Of a stretch of DNA of 24,872 nt, positions 7,820 through 16,152 are shown one piece after another. Position 1 is the stretch's first letter; every line of letters starts with the position of its first letter. Both the position numbers and the translations under genes were made by a program. This DNA comes from a virus. Below the pieces are notes generated by a model, which saw nothing but the letters and a program-made list of their open reading frames with translations, made no database searches and had not been told where the DNA came from. Location: positions 1 through 24,872 of the IMG/VR virus record IMGVR_UViG_3300005264_000121; one strand, written 5' to 3'.

Positions 7820-7832
7820 AGATAAAATTATG
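7815..7832 (+). repeat. 18-bp leader repeat, first copy (TATAAAGATAAAATTATG)
   Basis: This sequence, ending in the ATG of the gene at 7830, recurs exactly at 8246-8263 ending in the ATG of the next fibre gene. Its first 10 bases overlap the end of the upstream gene and the short gap. It has no strong Shine-Dalgarno core; the A-rich tract may serve as a translation enhancer, or it may be the edge of a duplicated module. Confidence 0.7.
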
Positions 7833-8222
7833 GGTGACTCTCCATTAAAGATAGTTCATTTTGAAGTAGCTGTTACTGGTGCATTGTATGTACTGGATGA
7901 AGATGTAAATACTTGTTTTCTTATAGATCTGGCCACATTTCCTTATAGTCTAGGATATATGCCTAAAATAACACCTGAAAATGCTGGATTTAGATTTTAT
8001 TTTAAAATCAATGCTCCTATTGATAATAGTGTTAGTATGTATATGGCAGGTTCTGGGGGTGATAGCATAAATCATCATCCATCTTCTTATAGGGTTATCA
8101 ATACAAGTATTACATATTGTTTTATGAGTGAACAGTTTACAGATAATGCATCAGCTAAAACAGGTGGATTGTCTGTTGGTGAATTATATAGAACCGTAGA
8201 TGTTTTAAAGGTAGTACATTAA
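7830..8222 (+). CDS. Small virion-type protein, duplicate of the fibre C-terminal domain, 130 aa
   Basis: This short protein matches the C-terminal domain of the gene before it. Shared features are an N-terminal strand region ending (Y/F)LIDLATFPYSLGYMP-(K/Q)-I, corresponding to YIIDMSTDLYDFGSMPQI, then ENAG, a variable middle, and the final DNASAKTGGL ... LYRTVDVLKVVH, which ends exactly at the stop codon. It lacks the IEDS repeats and the other modules of a full fibre. It could be a capping or decoration protein that uses the same anchor, or the remnant of a second fibre gene lost by recombination. It starts 10 bases after the previous stop with the AAAGATAAAATT leader. Confidence 0.65.
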   Translation: MGDSPLKIVHFEVAVTGALYVLDEDVNTCFLIDLATFPYSLGYMPKITPENAGFRFYFKINAPIDNSVSMYMAGSGGDSINHHPSSYRVINTSITYCFMSEQFTDNASAKTGGLSVGELYRTVDVLKVVH

Positions 8223-8245
8223 CTATAAACAATTAACATAAAAAA

Positions 8246-8263
8246 TATAAAGATAAAATTATG
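8246..8263 (+). repeat. 18-bp leader repeat, second copy (TATAAAGATAAAATTATG)
   Basis: This is identical to 7815-7832 and again ends in the start codon of a fibre gene. The gene at 2724 has a related leader (ATAAAGATA, 2709-2717). The gap 8223-8260 holds only A/T-rich sequence and this repeat. Confidence 0.7.
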
Positions 8264-10300
8264 ATAGAAATAGTAAATGGTGGAAGTTTTGATGAGGATG
8301 CTGTGCATTTGCACAGATCAAATGAAATTAGTATCTTAGATGAAGCCTCTATCCCATTGGATAATTCATCATGGATGATTATAGAAGATCCGCGAGCTGG
8401 TTTTCTGAAACGTAAGGTAAGTTTAACTAATCTATTAAATGCCAACCCTGTAACTCTTTCTTTGGACGTTGGTCAACAATTTGGTGAAATACCAGAAAAA
8501 ATTACATTAAATGGATTAGATCATCTCTTAATAGAAGATTCAGAGGATAATTTTGCAAAAAAACATATTGATATTTCAAGTATACCAATTGAAGAACTAA
8601 CAGATGGTGTTATCTATAAAAAGTATCTCGATACTGAACGCACTAAATTGACTGGTATTGAGGATGGGGCAGATGTAACTAATGCAACTAATGTCACAAC
8701 GGTTTTAAATACTCTAAGTGTAAATTCAATGGCTGATATCACATCTTCAGGAGCAGATATAGAGGATGCTGTAACTCTCAAGCATACACAAGGGTCCGAT
8801 ACTACCGTTGGAGTACAAACTGCATCTATTGATATGGGAGGAAATGCAATCGTAGATGTTGCTGATCCTACTCAAGCTCAAGAAGTAGCTACAAAAAATT
8901 ATGTTGACAATATCGGTTCACATGATCCAGAAGCATTTCATAAAAATATTTTAGATGAATTTGGACCATTACCTTTGAAAAGTGGAATTATAGATATAAT
9001 TGACAATTTCTTAATAGAAGATAGTGATAATTCTAACAGCAAAGCTCGCGTCAGTTTTATTAAATTGCAGCAAAGCATTACTTCTTTAGCCACTCAAGCT
9101 GAATCTTTAAATATGGGTAACCATTATATTAATAATGTCTTAGATCCTCAGTTTCTCCAAGATGCAACTACCAAAAATTATGTAGATACTTCACTGTTAA
9201 CAAAACAAGATGTTTTAACTAATGGTGTAGATACAGTAACGGCTGCTGAAATAGATCAGATTAAAAATATTGGTACTACAGTAATATCAGAAGATCAATG
9301 GACATCATTATCAAATACCAATACTGATTTTAGACTTGTTTATACAGCAACTACCACACAAGACTATTATTATACTTTCAGACCCAATATATCTGATACT
9401 TCTTCAGAATATGGATTATTTCATTTTATGATGAGAGCATCTGAACCTGGTGGATCTTATGAAGAATTATATGAAATAAAGGTATTTGTTCCAAAAGATT
9501 GTTACTATGATCAAATATCAAATCCTCCTATCATCTCAATAAAAGGCAACACACATTCAACATCCCCAGTTTTTCTTGGGTTATTACCAACTGCTCTAAA
9601 CACAAACTATCAATTTAATTTTTATGTTCATTTTAATGATTCAATAGTTGGTTTAGAATTATCTATTTATGATTTAGATGATGCAACCCTGAGAATGGGG
9701 AATACTACTGATACGGGAGGTTCTTCGTATCCTTCTGATGCAATTAGCACTCTTTCCTTTAAGAAAAATCAAAAAGTTTCTAATACTGATAGCATGGGTA
9801 GTGTTAAAATAGTTTCTAATGTTGATACGAGTGAACCGACATATAATTTAGTTGTTGGTACTGATCAACAACTAATTTATTCAAATCCTCTCTTAGACTC
9901 ACAAACTTTTTTCCCAGAAACAGCTCCAATTAAAGATGTGTCTTCTATCTATGCTGATGTTGGAGGTTATAATGGTATTTTTCTAGAAAATCCTATTTTA
10001 GGCCAACCTCAATATTGGAGAATCTCTTTTGATTATAGTGGAAAAATTTTAAATAGAAATGCTGGATTATATGTTAAATTAATCAATCCCTTGTCTGGAT
10101 TCACCAGAAGGCTTCTCCTTACTCTTCCAGATGGAGAAATAGAACAAACCTTCATAACTGTAGATATTTCTACTTATTCTGATATAAATAGTTTGGCCGC
10201 TCCATTTGGATCTGGTTTAGGGGGATATCAGATATGGTTTGAAGTCGTTAGTGATGATATGACTGTAATTATAAGAGATGTTACTCGATTGAATTACTGA
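8261..10300 (+). CDS. Modular tail-fibre-like protein, 679 aa
   Basis: Probable receptor-binding or fibre protein. Three IEDS repeats lie at about residues 14-56, 63-106 and 225-266 (cores MIIEDPRAGFLKRKV, LLIEDSEDNFAKKHI and FLIEDSDNSNSKARV). Between the second and third is the module GVIYKKYLDTERTKLTGIE, then HTQGSDTTVG, then DMGGNAIVDVADPTQAQ with ATKNYVD. It is the same order as in the gene at 2724. A second MGNHYINNVLDP/ATTKNYVD unit sits at 284-308. The last 330 residues are beta-rich with no repeats and probably form the binding tip; they lack the DVLKVVH ending of the two genes before it. The stop codon region overlaps the convergent minus-strand gene by 7 bases. Confidence 0.75.
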   Translation: MIEIVNGGSFDEDAVHLHRSNEISILDEASIPLDNSSWMIIEDPRAGFLKRKVSLTNLLNANPVTLSLDVGQQFGEIPEKITLNGLDHLLIEDSEDNFAKKHIDISSIPIEELTDGVIYKKYLDTERTKLTGIEDGADVTNATNVTTVLNTLSVNSMADITSSGADIEDAVTLKHTQGSDTTVGVQTASIDMGGNAIVDVADPTQAQEVATKNYVDNIGSHDPEAFHKNILDEFGPLPLKSGIIDIIDNFLIEDSDNSNSKARVSFIKLQQSITSLATQAESLNMGNHYINNVLDPQFLQDATTKNYVDTSLLTKQDVLTNGVDTVTAAEIDQIKNIGTTVISEDQWTSLSNTNTDFRLVYTATTTQDYYYTFRPNISDTSSEYGLFHFMMRASEPGGSYEELYEIKVFVPKDCYYDQISNPPIISIKGNTHSTSPVFLGLLPTALNTNYQFNFYVHFNDSIVGLELSIYDLDDATLRMGNTTDTGGSSYPSDAISTLSFKKNQKVSNTDSMGSVKIVSNVDTSEPTYNLVVGTDQQLIYSNPLLDSQTFFPETAPIKDVSSIYADVGGYNGIFLENPILGQPQYWRISFDYSGKILNRNAGLYVKLINPLSGFTRRLLLTLPDGEIEQTFITVDISTYSDINSLAAPFGSGLGGYQIWFEVVSDDMTVIIRDVTRLNY

Positions 10301-12492
10301 TTTATATTATTACTGATTACCTGTGCAGTACTAAAACCAAGAGTAGCTATTAATTGATTTATTAAGAGTTCTTTATTTTTATTGCTTTCATATTCAGCAG
10401 ACATTGCAGCTAATTTAGAACCTATATTAGGGTCCCAAAGTATATCTACAAATTGCTTAACTCCTTTTTTAGTAACTATAGATTGTATAGCATCTGCCAA
10501 AATAGTTTCTTTTGAGATAAATGGCTTCAACGATCTCAAAGCAGGGGAAATGAATCTAGATTTAATATCGGTATTGCTAACACCTTTTTGAGGTGGAATA
10601 GTTAAACCTGTTTTACGAATCAAATTAAAAAATGTATAAAAATCATGATATTGATCTGGTCTTAGAGCAACTTTCATAACATCTGATTTCGCTTTACTTC
10701 CAAAAATTGATTTCCACATTTCTCCACCAATATCTGGATTCATTTTTCCTGTTGTGGGGATATTTCCAAATTGATATAAAATATGATCTCCTACAATACT
10801 CTTCCATATCTCTTTACCATTTTCTCTTGTATAAATAGCATTCTTTACTGCATTAGCAATTGTAGGATCGCTATTTTTTGTAGATAAAATATAACTTCCA
10901 ATATCTCTAATATCTTCATCAGGAATTTTAGAAGTCTTCATTAAAAGATTTTTTTTGTTCTTTAATTGATCACCTAATTGAGCATATTTTTTAGCTTCTG
11001 TGGAAGATGTTTTTCCTAATTTTGAACTTCCCTCAAATATTAAAGAAGCTATTTCTCGAGCATGCTTATATTCAGGTGATATTTTATCAGCCTCAGACAA
11101 TATATCTTTTTTTAGAGTGTCTAATTCTTTGTTGACAACCTTTTTAAATGAAGACATATTTTCTAATTTTTGACTGTAAATACCTTCATCAATTTGTTTT
11201 TTGATTTTATCTATTTTTTTAATCGGGATATCGTAACTATATACATTTTCCCCTTTAACACTTTTGACTTTTATCAAATCTCTTGTAATTTTTTTTAAGG
11301 CCGATGCTTCTGCCACTGTAATGTTTTGTCTATCTATCTTTTCTGTTATTTGATCAACTATTTTTTTGGTATTTATGGTGGGGGATTTTTCAAATGCCAA
11401 TTCATAAAATGGTCTGATTAATTTTGCAGCTTCTTTTGACAATCCTTCTAACTCTTGGTTTACATATATTTTTGCTGAAAAATTAGGATTTTTTGTTGAT
11501 TTTGGAAGTAGATTCGTAACAAATCTTGGAACTCTTTCCATAAGATTATCTACTCTTTGTTCATAAATCTTTCTTGTCTCTCTAGAATTTAAATTTTTAA
11601 TAGTGCTTATGGCTTCAATGTTTTCTAATTTTTCAGCTATATTTAATGGAATACCAAATCTATTTGCTTGAAATTCTATATCAGATATTTTTTTGATATT
11701 TTTTTTATCAAAAACATTCATTTTATCCAAGATACTATTAATTCTTGCGTTTTTACTACCAGGAGTAGGAATATTGAGAAAGTCTAATGTTTTTTTACTT
11801 CCCCATTTTAAAACTCTACCAACTCCTTCTCCAGCTAATCCCAGTCCAACTACTGTTCCAGCATCCCATGCATCTTGAGACATAGGTCTATCTTCTCCCA
11901 ACTCATATTTAGCATATTGTTGCTTAGCTGTTTCACCTAAATATGCTCCAAGAGCTTCAGTAGCTGGAACTGCTAATTTAGCACCAAAAGTAGCTGCTTT
12001 TTGAGTTGCTTTTCTTGCTAATACGCCAGCCCCACCTGTCATATATGTTGTAGGATCAAGCGCTATTTTATTTCCCTCTCTACGTAAGAAATTTACAACC
12101 CCAGAACTTTCTTCCGAATACAATGTACCATCTTTATCTCTAAAAACTATTTCTCCATTTTGAATAGCATAATCATCCGGAGATAAATCTCGATACTTTG
12201 CAAAAATTTCTATTTTTTTATTGGGATCATGCACCATATTAGCTAATCCAATAGCAATTGGAGATGTTACTTTTAAAGGATTTGATATTTCAAGTTCTTG
12301 TAATTGACTTGGATAATCAATTATGTCTTCTTCTCCCACCAGAGATTCAGAAATACCAGAAACACCAAACATCCCAACATCGTGATTTTTTTTAGAAAAT
12401 TGTTGGACACGATTTAATAAAGAGTTGTCTTCTACAGGAGACAGATAATCTTGATTGAAAGTTTGTATTTTATTTAATAATTCTTTATCCAT
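10294..12492 (-). CDS. Large ejection/internal virion protein, P22 gp16-like position, 732 aa
   Basis: This is the last gene of the morphogenesis operon and probably the largest of three proteins injected with the DNA. P22 has gp7, gp20 and gp16 (609 aa) in this order; the assignment rests on position, size and character, not on a clear motif. Residues 150-230 are rich in Gly and Ala with hydrophobic stretches (GGAGVLARKATQKAATFGAK and GTVVGLGLAGEGVGRVL) that could associate with or cross a membrane. The segment DYAIQNGEIVFRDKDGTLY at 107-125 resembles modules I associate with podovirus internal proteins. The middle and C-terminus are long charged helices. I see no lytic transglycosylase active site. 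The start overlaps the preceding stop as TAATG. Confidence 0.7.
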   Translation of the reverse strand: MDKELLNKIQTFNQDYLSPVEDNSLLNRVQQFSKKNHDVGMFGVSGISESLVGEEDIIDYPSQLQELEISNPLKVTSPIAIGLANMVHDPNKKIEIFAKYRDLSPDDYAIQNGEIVFRDKDGTLYSEESSGVVNFLRREGNKIALDPTTYMTGGAGVLARKATQKAATFGAKLAVPATEALGAYLGETAKQQYAKYELGEDRPMSQDAWDAGTVVGLGLAGEGVGRVLKWGSKKTLDFLNIPTPGSKNARINSILDKMNVFDKKNIKKISDIEFQANRFGIPLNIAEKLENIEAISTIKNLNSRETRKIYEQRVDNLMERVPRFVTNLLPKSTKNPNFSAKIYVNQELEGLSKEAAKLIRPFYELAFEKSPTINTKKIVDQITEKIDRQNITVAEASALKKITRDLIKVKSVKGENVYSYDIPIKKIDKIKKQIDEGIYSQKLENMSSFKKVVNKELDTLKKDILSEADKISPEYKHAREIASLIFEGSSKLGKTSSTEAKKYAQLGDQLKNKKNLLMKTSKIPDEDIRDIGSYILSTKNSDPTIANAVKNAIYTRENGKEIWKSIVGDHILYQFGNIPTTGKMNPDIGGEMWKSIFGSKAKSDVMKVALRPDQYHDFYTFFNLIRKTGLTIPPQKGVSNTDIKSRFISPALRSLKPFISKETILADAIQSIVTKKGVKQFVDILWDPNIGSKLAAMSAEYESNKNKELLINQLIATLGFSTAQVISNNINQ

Positions 12493-13847
12493 TATAGATT
12501 TCCAGATTGTTCTTGTTGAAAGAATTGATTGGTAATCTGATCAATTTCTTCTTCGTTTAAATTTGGGTTTAATCTAGCAAACTCATTTCTAGCTATTTGA
12601 TAATTTTTGTTATTTTGAGTTTTAGATTCATTTATTTCTTTCATATTCTCTAGAGTAATTGGATTTTCTTCTTGATCTAAAAATGCAATTGGTTTACCTT
12701 CATCATCAAACATAATACTACCATTTTTCAATGCATATGTATATCTATCAGATATTAATGTCATATTATTGATAGTAGCATCTAATTTAGCAACAAATGT
12801 TCTTCCGTCATCTGATTGTAAAAATCTTTTCCATCCCATTTCTGTATTGATGTTGGGGAACATTGCTGTTACCCTTTTGACTTCTGTAGGAGTTAAAGCA
12901 CTTCCATATAATCTATGAACTTCCTCTCCAATTGTTTGCATATATGTTGACACCAACCCAAGATATTTATCATAAGCTTGTTCATCAGTATCACTGCTCT
13001 TGACTCCAAGTTTTCTTTTTAATGATAAAGTTGCACTTTTTAATTGCCCTGGAACAGATAAGAATTGTGTAACAGATGGAGTTAATTGCTTCTTAGTTTC
13101 TTTTAAACCAGATAAACTATTTTTAATGTTCATAAGATTTTTTTGTAAATGATTTTTAGTGCTTTTACCCATATCTATATTAATGTTTGTTCCAGAAGAA
13201 CTAGCTGCTTTATCTTTGGCTAAATCGTATAGTTCATATTCTTTTGATTTAGAATCATATTGTTTTTGTTCTGCAATTAATTTACCAAGATTAGATTGAG
13301 TCTGCTTTGTTTCTTTTGGAAATAATTCTTGTTTTGCAATATCAAAAAATTCTTGCATCCCCTTTGGCGGTTCATCTCCAAACATAGCCAATGCCTCAAA
13401 GTATGCTTGTGCCATACCATTTTTATCATTATCTTTTTTAGAATTTAAATAAGTTCCTAAAATACCACCTATTGTTTTAATATTGTTACCTGTTTGTGTA
13501 GAAAGTGATTCAGCAAAACTTTTTATTGCTTGTGGAGAATTTTCTAAAAATGGCATTTTGGAAATATTTTCCATATAGGTTGTTCCAGCAGCTGTATTGG
13601 CCACAGGTCTAAAACCTTTCAAATATTTATCTAATAATGTCAATGAATTATCAAAATGTACTTGTTCTTGTTTGTTTATAGATTCTTGTTCTTTAAGTTG
13701 AAATTCACGTTCTTGTTGAATAACTTGCAATTGCATCATTTGAGATTGAATTTTCTTTTCTTTTTTTCGTTGTGCTATTCCAAATCCTTTTTCAAGACCA
13801 CTTGCAAAACCTTGTACACCTGCCCCTATTCCAGTTAAACCTGACAT
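12492..13847 (-). CDS. Ejection/internal virion protein, P22 gp20-like position, 451 aa
   Basis: Residues 1-24 are glycine-rich (MSGLTGIGAGVQGFASGLEK), common at the front of podovirus DNA-transfer proteins. A strong coiled coil follows at about 26-65. A conserved-looking segment at about 305-332 (EEVHRLYGSALTPTEVKR followed by an FPN) resembles a block seen in internal proteins of many podoviruses. The rest is helical and charged. P22 gp20 is 471 residues and occupies the same slot. AAAGGA 7 bases before the ATG fixes the start. It probably forms part of the extended ejection channel. Confidence 0.68.
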   Translation of the reverse strand: MSGLTGIGAGVQGFASGLEKGFGIAQRKKEKKIQSQMMQLQVIQQEREFQLKEQESINKQEQVHFDNSLTLLDKYLKGFRPVANTAAGTTYMENISKMPFLENSPQAIKSFAESLSTQTGNNIKTIGGILGTYLNSKKDNDKNGMAQAYFEALAMFGDEPPKGMQEFFDIAKQELFPKETKQTQSNLGKLIAEQKQYDSKSKEYELYDLAKDKAASSSGTNINIDMGKSTKNHLQKNLMNIKNSLSGLKETKKQLTPSVTQFLSVPGQLKSATLSLKRKLGVKSSDTDEQAYDKYLGLVSTYMQTIGEEVHRLYGSALTPTEVKRVTAMFPNINTEMGWKRFLQSDDGRTFVAKLDATINNMTLISDRYTYALKNGSIMFDDEGKPIAFLDQEENPITLENMKEINESKTQNNKNYQIARNEFARLNPNLNEEEIDQITNQFFQQEQSGNL

Positions 13848-13860
13848 TATATTATCCTTT

Positions 13861-14667
13861 TTAGCCTAAGAAAGATCCAAGTCCCATACCGGCAATATTC
13901 CCTACTCCACTGAACAATGAGCCCATCATACTAGATTCGCTCTGAGCATTCGACATGCTGGCCTGTGTTTGTAAATTTCTTTGGTTTTGATACGGCTGTA
14001 ATGCTCCCTGGTATGTTGGTATCAAAGAACTAGAATAACCAGTGATCCCACCAATTTGTTGAGCTGACTGGCTTGGAGTAAGACCATATATCTGATTCCC
14101 TTGGAGACCAAGACCACTATATTGAGATATGGCATTGTTTCTGGCTTGTTCTCGCATCATTTCAGCGTTTCTATTGAATTCTTGGCTGCTTTGTATGCCT
14201 GCGCTGCTTTGAGCCCAATTTGACCCCAATCTTCGACTCAGATCATCATCTAATGCTTGACGTTGAGAAGATATTCCTTTTTCCAATGCTGCTGATACAG
14301 GTAATTCTCCTTTAAGAGCTCTGTTGGCTTTATCCTGAATCAATTCTAAATTTTCATACTGTATTTTCATTGCAGGATTAAGAGTTTCTAAGTACTCTTC
14401 ATATGGCATTTTAACTAATTTATTATCATCATCATATTTATATCCAGAGGTTTCCATTAGTAACGGCATAAATTTGTCTTGAAGAGATCTTGAGTCTTGT
14501 AATTGTGAAAGAATTTCTTTTTGTATTTGTATCTCTTCTGAAGTGGGAGGTGGAACACTGGCACCGCCGCCTTTACATTCCACTACAGGTCCTTGATATT
14601 CATATGATTCTTCAAAGATAGTCTCTCCTGTAACCATATCAATAATTATTTTATTATAAATTTTCAT
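13861..14667 (-). CDS. Ejection/internal virion protein, P22 gp7-like position, 268 aa
   Basis: The N-terminus (residues 1-36) reads KIYNKIIIDMVTGETIFEES then YEYQGPVVECKGGGAS. This 'tG...eeSYeY.GPv..CkGG' opening is one I associate with small internal or ejection proteins of podoviruses. The centre is helical and the last 90 residues are rich in Gln, Ser, Gly and Met, ending in a glycine-rich hydrophobic tail (GVGNIAGMGLGSFLG). P22 gp7 is 229 residues and also precedes gp20 and gp16. The start overlaps the preceding gene by 4 bases (ATGA), so translation is coupled. Confidence 0.66.
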   Translation of the reverse strand: MKIYNKIIIDMVTGETIFEESYEYQGPVVECKGGGASVPPPTSEEIQIQKEILSQLQDSRSLQDKFMPLLMETSGYKYDDDNKLVKMPYEEYLETLNPAMKIQYENLELIQDKANRALKGELPVSAALEKGISSQRQALDDDLSRRLGSNWAQSSAGIQSSQEFNRNAEMMREQARNNAISQYSGLGLQGNQIYGLTPSQSAQQIGGITGYSSSLIPTYQGALQPYQNQRNLQTQASMSNAQSESSMMGSLFSGVGNIAGMGLGSFLG

Positions 14668-15104
14668 ATTTTAATATCCTTAACACCAACAAGAAAATAA
14701 CTATTATTTTTTGTAATTTTATATGGTGATGTTTTAGTTATACATCTAACAAATTTAGATAAATATTTAAATTTATCATTATGTTTTACATCAACAATAA
14801 TCCGATTAATATGATTATCAAGTAAAAATTGTATAAGAAATCTTATCATTTTTAATAATGTATTGTTTACCTTTTTTCTTTTGTCTTGTTTTATCCAAAA
14901 ATATTCTAAGACAGGATAGATTGACTCTTTTAAAGAGATACTAAAAAAACCATATATAGTACTTTTATTTCTATTAATACATAACCAAAAAATTCGTTCA
15001 CTTGTATCAGTGAAGAGTTCATTGTCTGTTAACCCTTCATGTTTTAAACTATATTTAATAAAATCAAAATGTTGTTTATGCCATGCTTGAATAAAATATA
15101 ACAT
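14664..15104 (-). CDS. GNAT-like acyltransferase-fold protein, P22 gp14-like position, 146 aa
   Basis: This small basic protein sits between the fibre or needle gene and the first ejection protein, the slot of gp14 in P22 (172 aa). Its layout (an N-terminal helix with Trp/His, IFWLCINRNKSTIYGFFSIS as paired strands, VLEYFWI, then a long helix with KMIRFLIQFLLDNHINRIIV) fits a shrunken GNAT fold. GNAT-like proteins occur at this place in several podovirus operons. The usual acetyl-CoA loop (Q/R-x-x-G-x-G/A) is replaced by DKRKKVNN, so enzymatic activity is doubtful. It overlaps the previous gene as TAATG and the next as ATGA. Confidence 0.5.
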   Translation of the reverse strand: MLYFIQAWHKQHFDFIKYSLKHEGLTDNELFTDTSERIFWLCINRNKSTIYGFFSISLKESIYPVLEYFWIKQDKRKKVNNTLLKMIRFLIQFLLDNHINRIIVDVKHNDKFKYLSKFVRCITKTSPYKITKNNSYFLVGVKDIKI

Positions 15105-16141
15105 TATTCATCAATTTCAATTTCTTCAATCCTCATACTAGATGATTGAGTTCCATTAAAGTAATCATTAAGTATAAATGGAGCGCTTTCTGGTATTGCT
15201 AAATTTGATCCAAGTCTAATGTATATATTTAAAACATCTAATGATGTTACTGTATATTCATGTCTAATACTAGATATTTCAGTTTGATTTGCCCATGGAG
15301 GTATAAAAGAAGCAACAGAAGCAGATGCGTTAGTATCAGCATTGAAAAACATTGCAATTATTAAATCTGGTTGACCACTCCAATGAGAAGTTCCACCACA
15401 AACAAAAGATATTATTAATTTATTGCCAATTCTTTTAGGTGTATACGCGTAATGCATATACTGTAAACCTTCAGTATTTTGTGGTATTGTGTCATCTAAT
15501 GGAATAATATTGGTACCAAAAATTTCAAACTTACTTGAATCTTGGATGTAAACTGAATTAACAACTGATCCAGAGATAAATGCAAGCTTTTCTTTAGTTA
15601 TTGATCCATCTTCATATGCATCTGTGCCAATCAATGCTCCTCCACCATCAATACCAACACCAGTATGATCATGTAAATTCCCACCGTCAACAGAATTATC
15701 TACAATTTCTACTTGAAGTTCTTCAATACTTTTAGAAGGCAATTCATACCAATATGATTTACCTATAATTATATTAAGTTGATATCTTAATTCTTCTAAC
15801 TCTTGACGCAATGAATTAGATAGATATGGGCTACCTCCTGGAAATGGATTTAATGTTGCTTGCATATTAGAAACATCTTCAGAAGATCCTCCTACTCCAT
15901 CTGGATTGCAGTTATTAATAACATTTTGGAATTCATCATTCCACTTTGCAGCATAAATTGTTTCAAATGGAATAGCTGGACTTTTCATACTCCAATTACC
16001 AGATGATCTTAAGGTGGAATTGGGAATATTTTCTATTTGAGTGTTAAATAGATCTAACTGTTGTTTAATAGAATTTAATTGATTTCGTAATGAATTATCA
16101 CTATTTATTACGTCAGAAAAAATTTTTTGTCCATATTTCAT
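15104..16141 (-). CDS. Short tail fibre or tail-needle-like protein, 345 aa
   Basis: Residues 12-40 form a heptad-like coiled coil (LRNQLNSIKQQLDLFNTQIE), suggesting a trimer. Residues 66-128 contain WNDEFQNVINNCNPDGVGG, MQATLNPFPGG and LRQELEELRYQLNIIIG, a block I recognise from many phage fibre proteins. LHDHTGVGIDGGGALIG at about 157-173 is another common fibre motif. The last 150 residues are beta-rich and look like a compact knob. In gene order it takes the place of the P22 tail needle gp26, some relatives of which also end in a globular knob. Needle and short fibre remain equally possible. Confidence 0.65.
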   Translation of the reverse strand: MKYGQKIFSDVINSDNSLRNQLNSIKQQLDLFNTQIENIPNSTLRSSGNWSMKSPAIPFETIYAAKWNDEFQNVINNCNPDGVGGSSEDVSNMQATLNPFPGGSPYLSNSLRQELEELRYQLNIIIGKSYWYELPSKSIEELQVEIVDNSVDGGNLHDHTGVGIDGGGALIGTDAYEDGSITKEKLAFISGSVVNSVYIQDSSKFEIFGTNIIPLDDTIPQNTEGLQYMHYAYTPKRIGNKLIISFVCGGTSHWSGQPDLIIAMFFNADTNASASVASFIPPWANQTEISSIRHEYTVTSLDVLNIYIRLGSNLAIPESAPFILNDYFNGTQSSSMRIEEIEIDE

Positions 16142-16152
16142 AATATTTCTCT

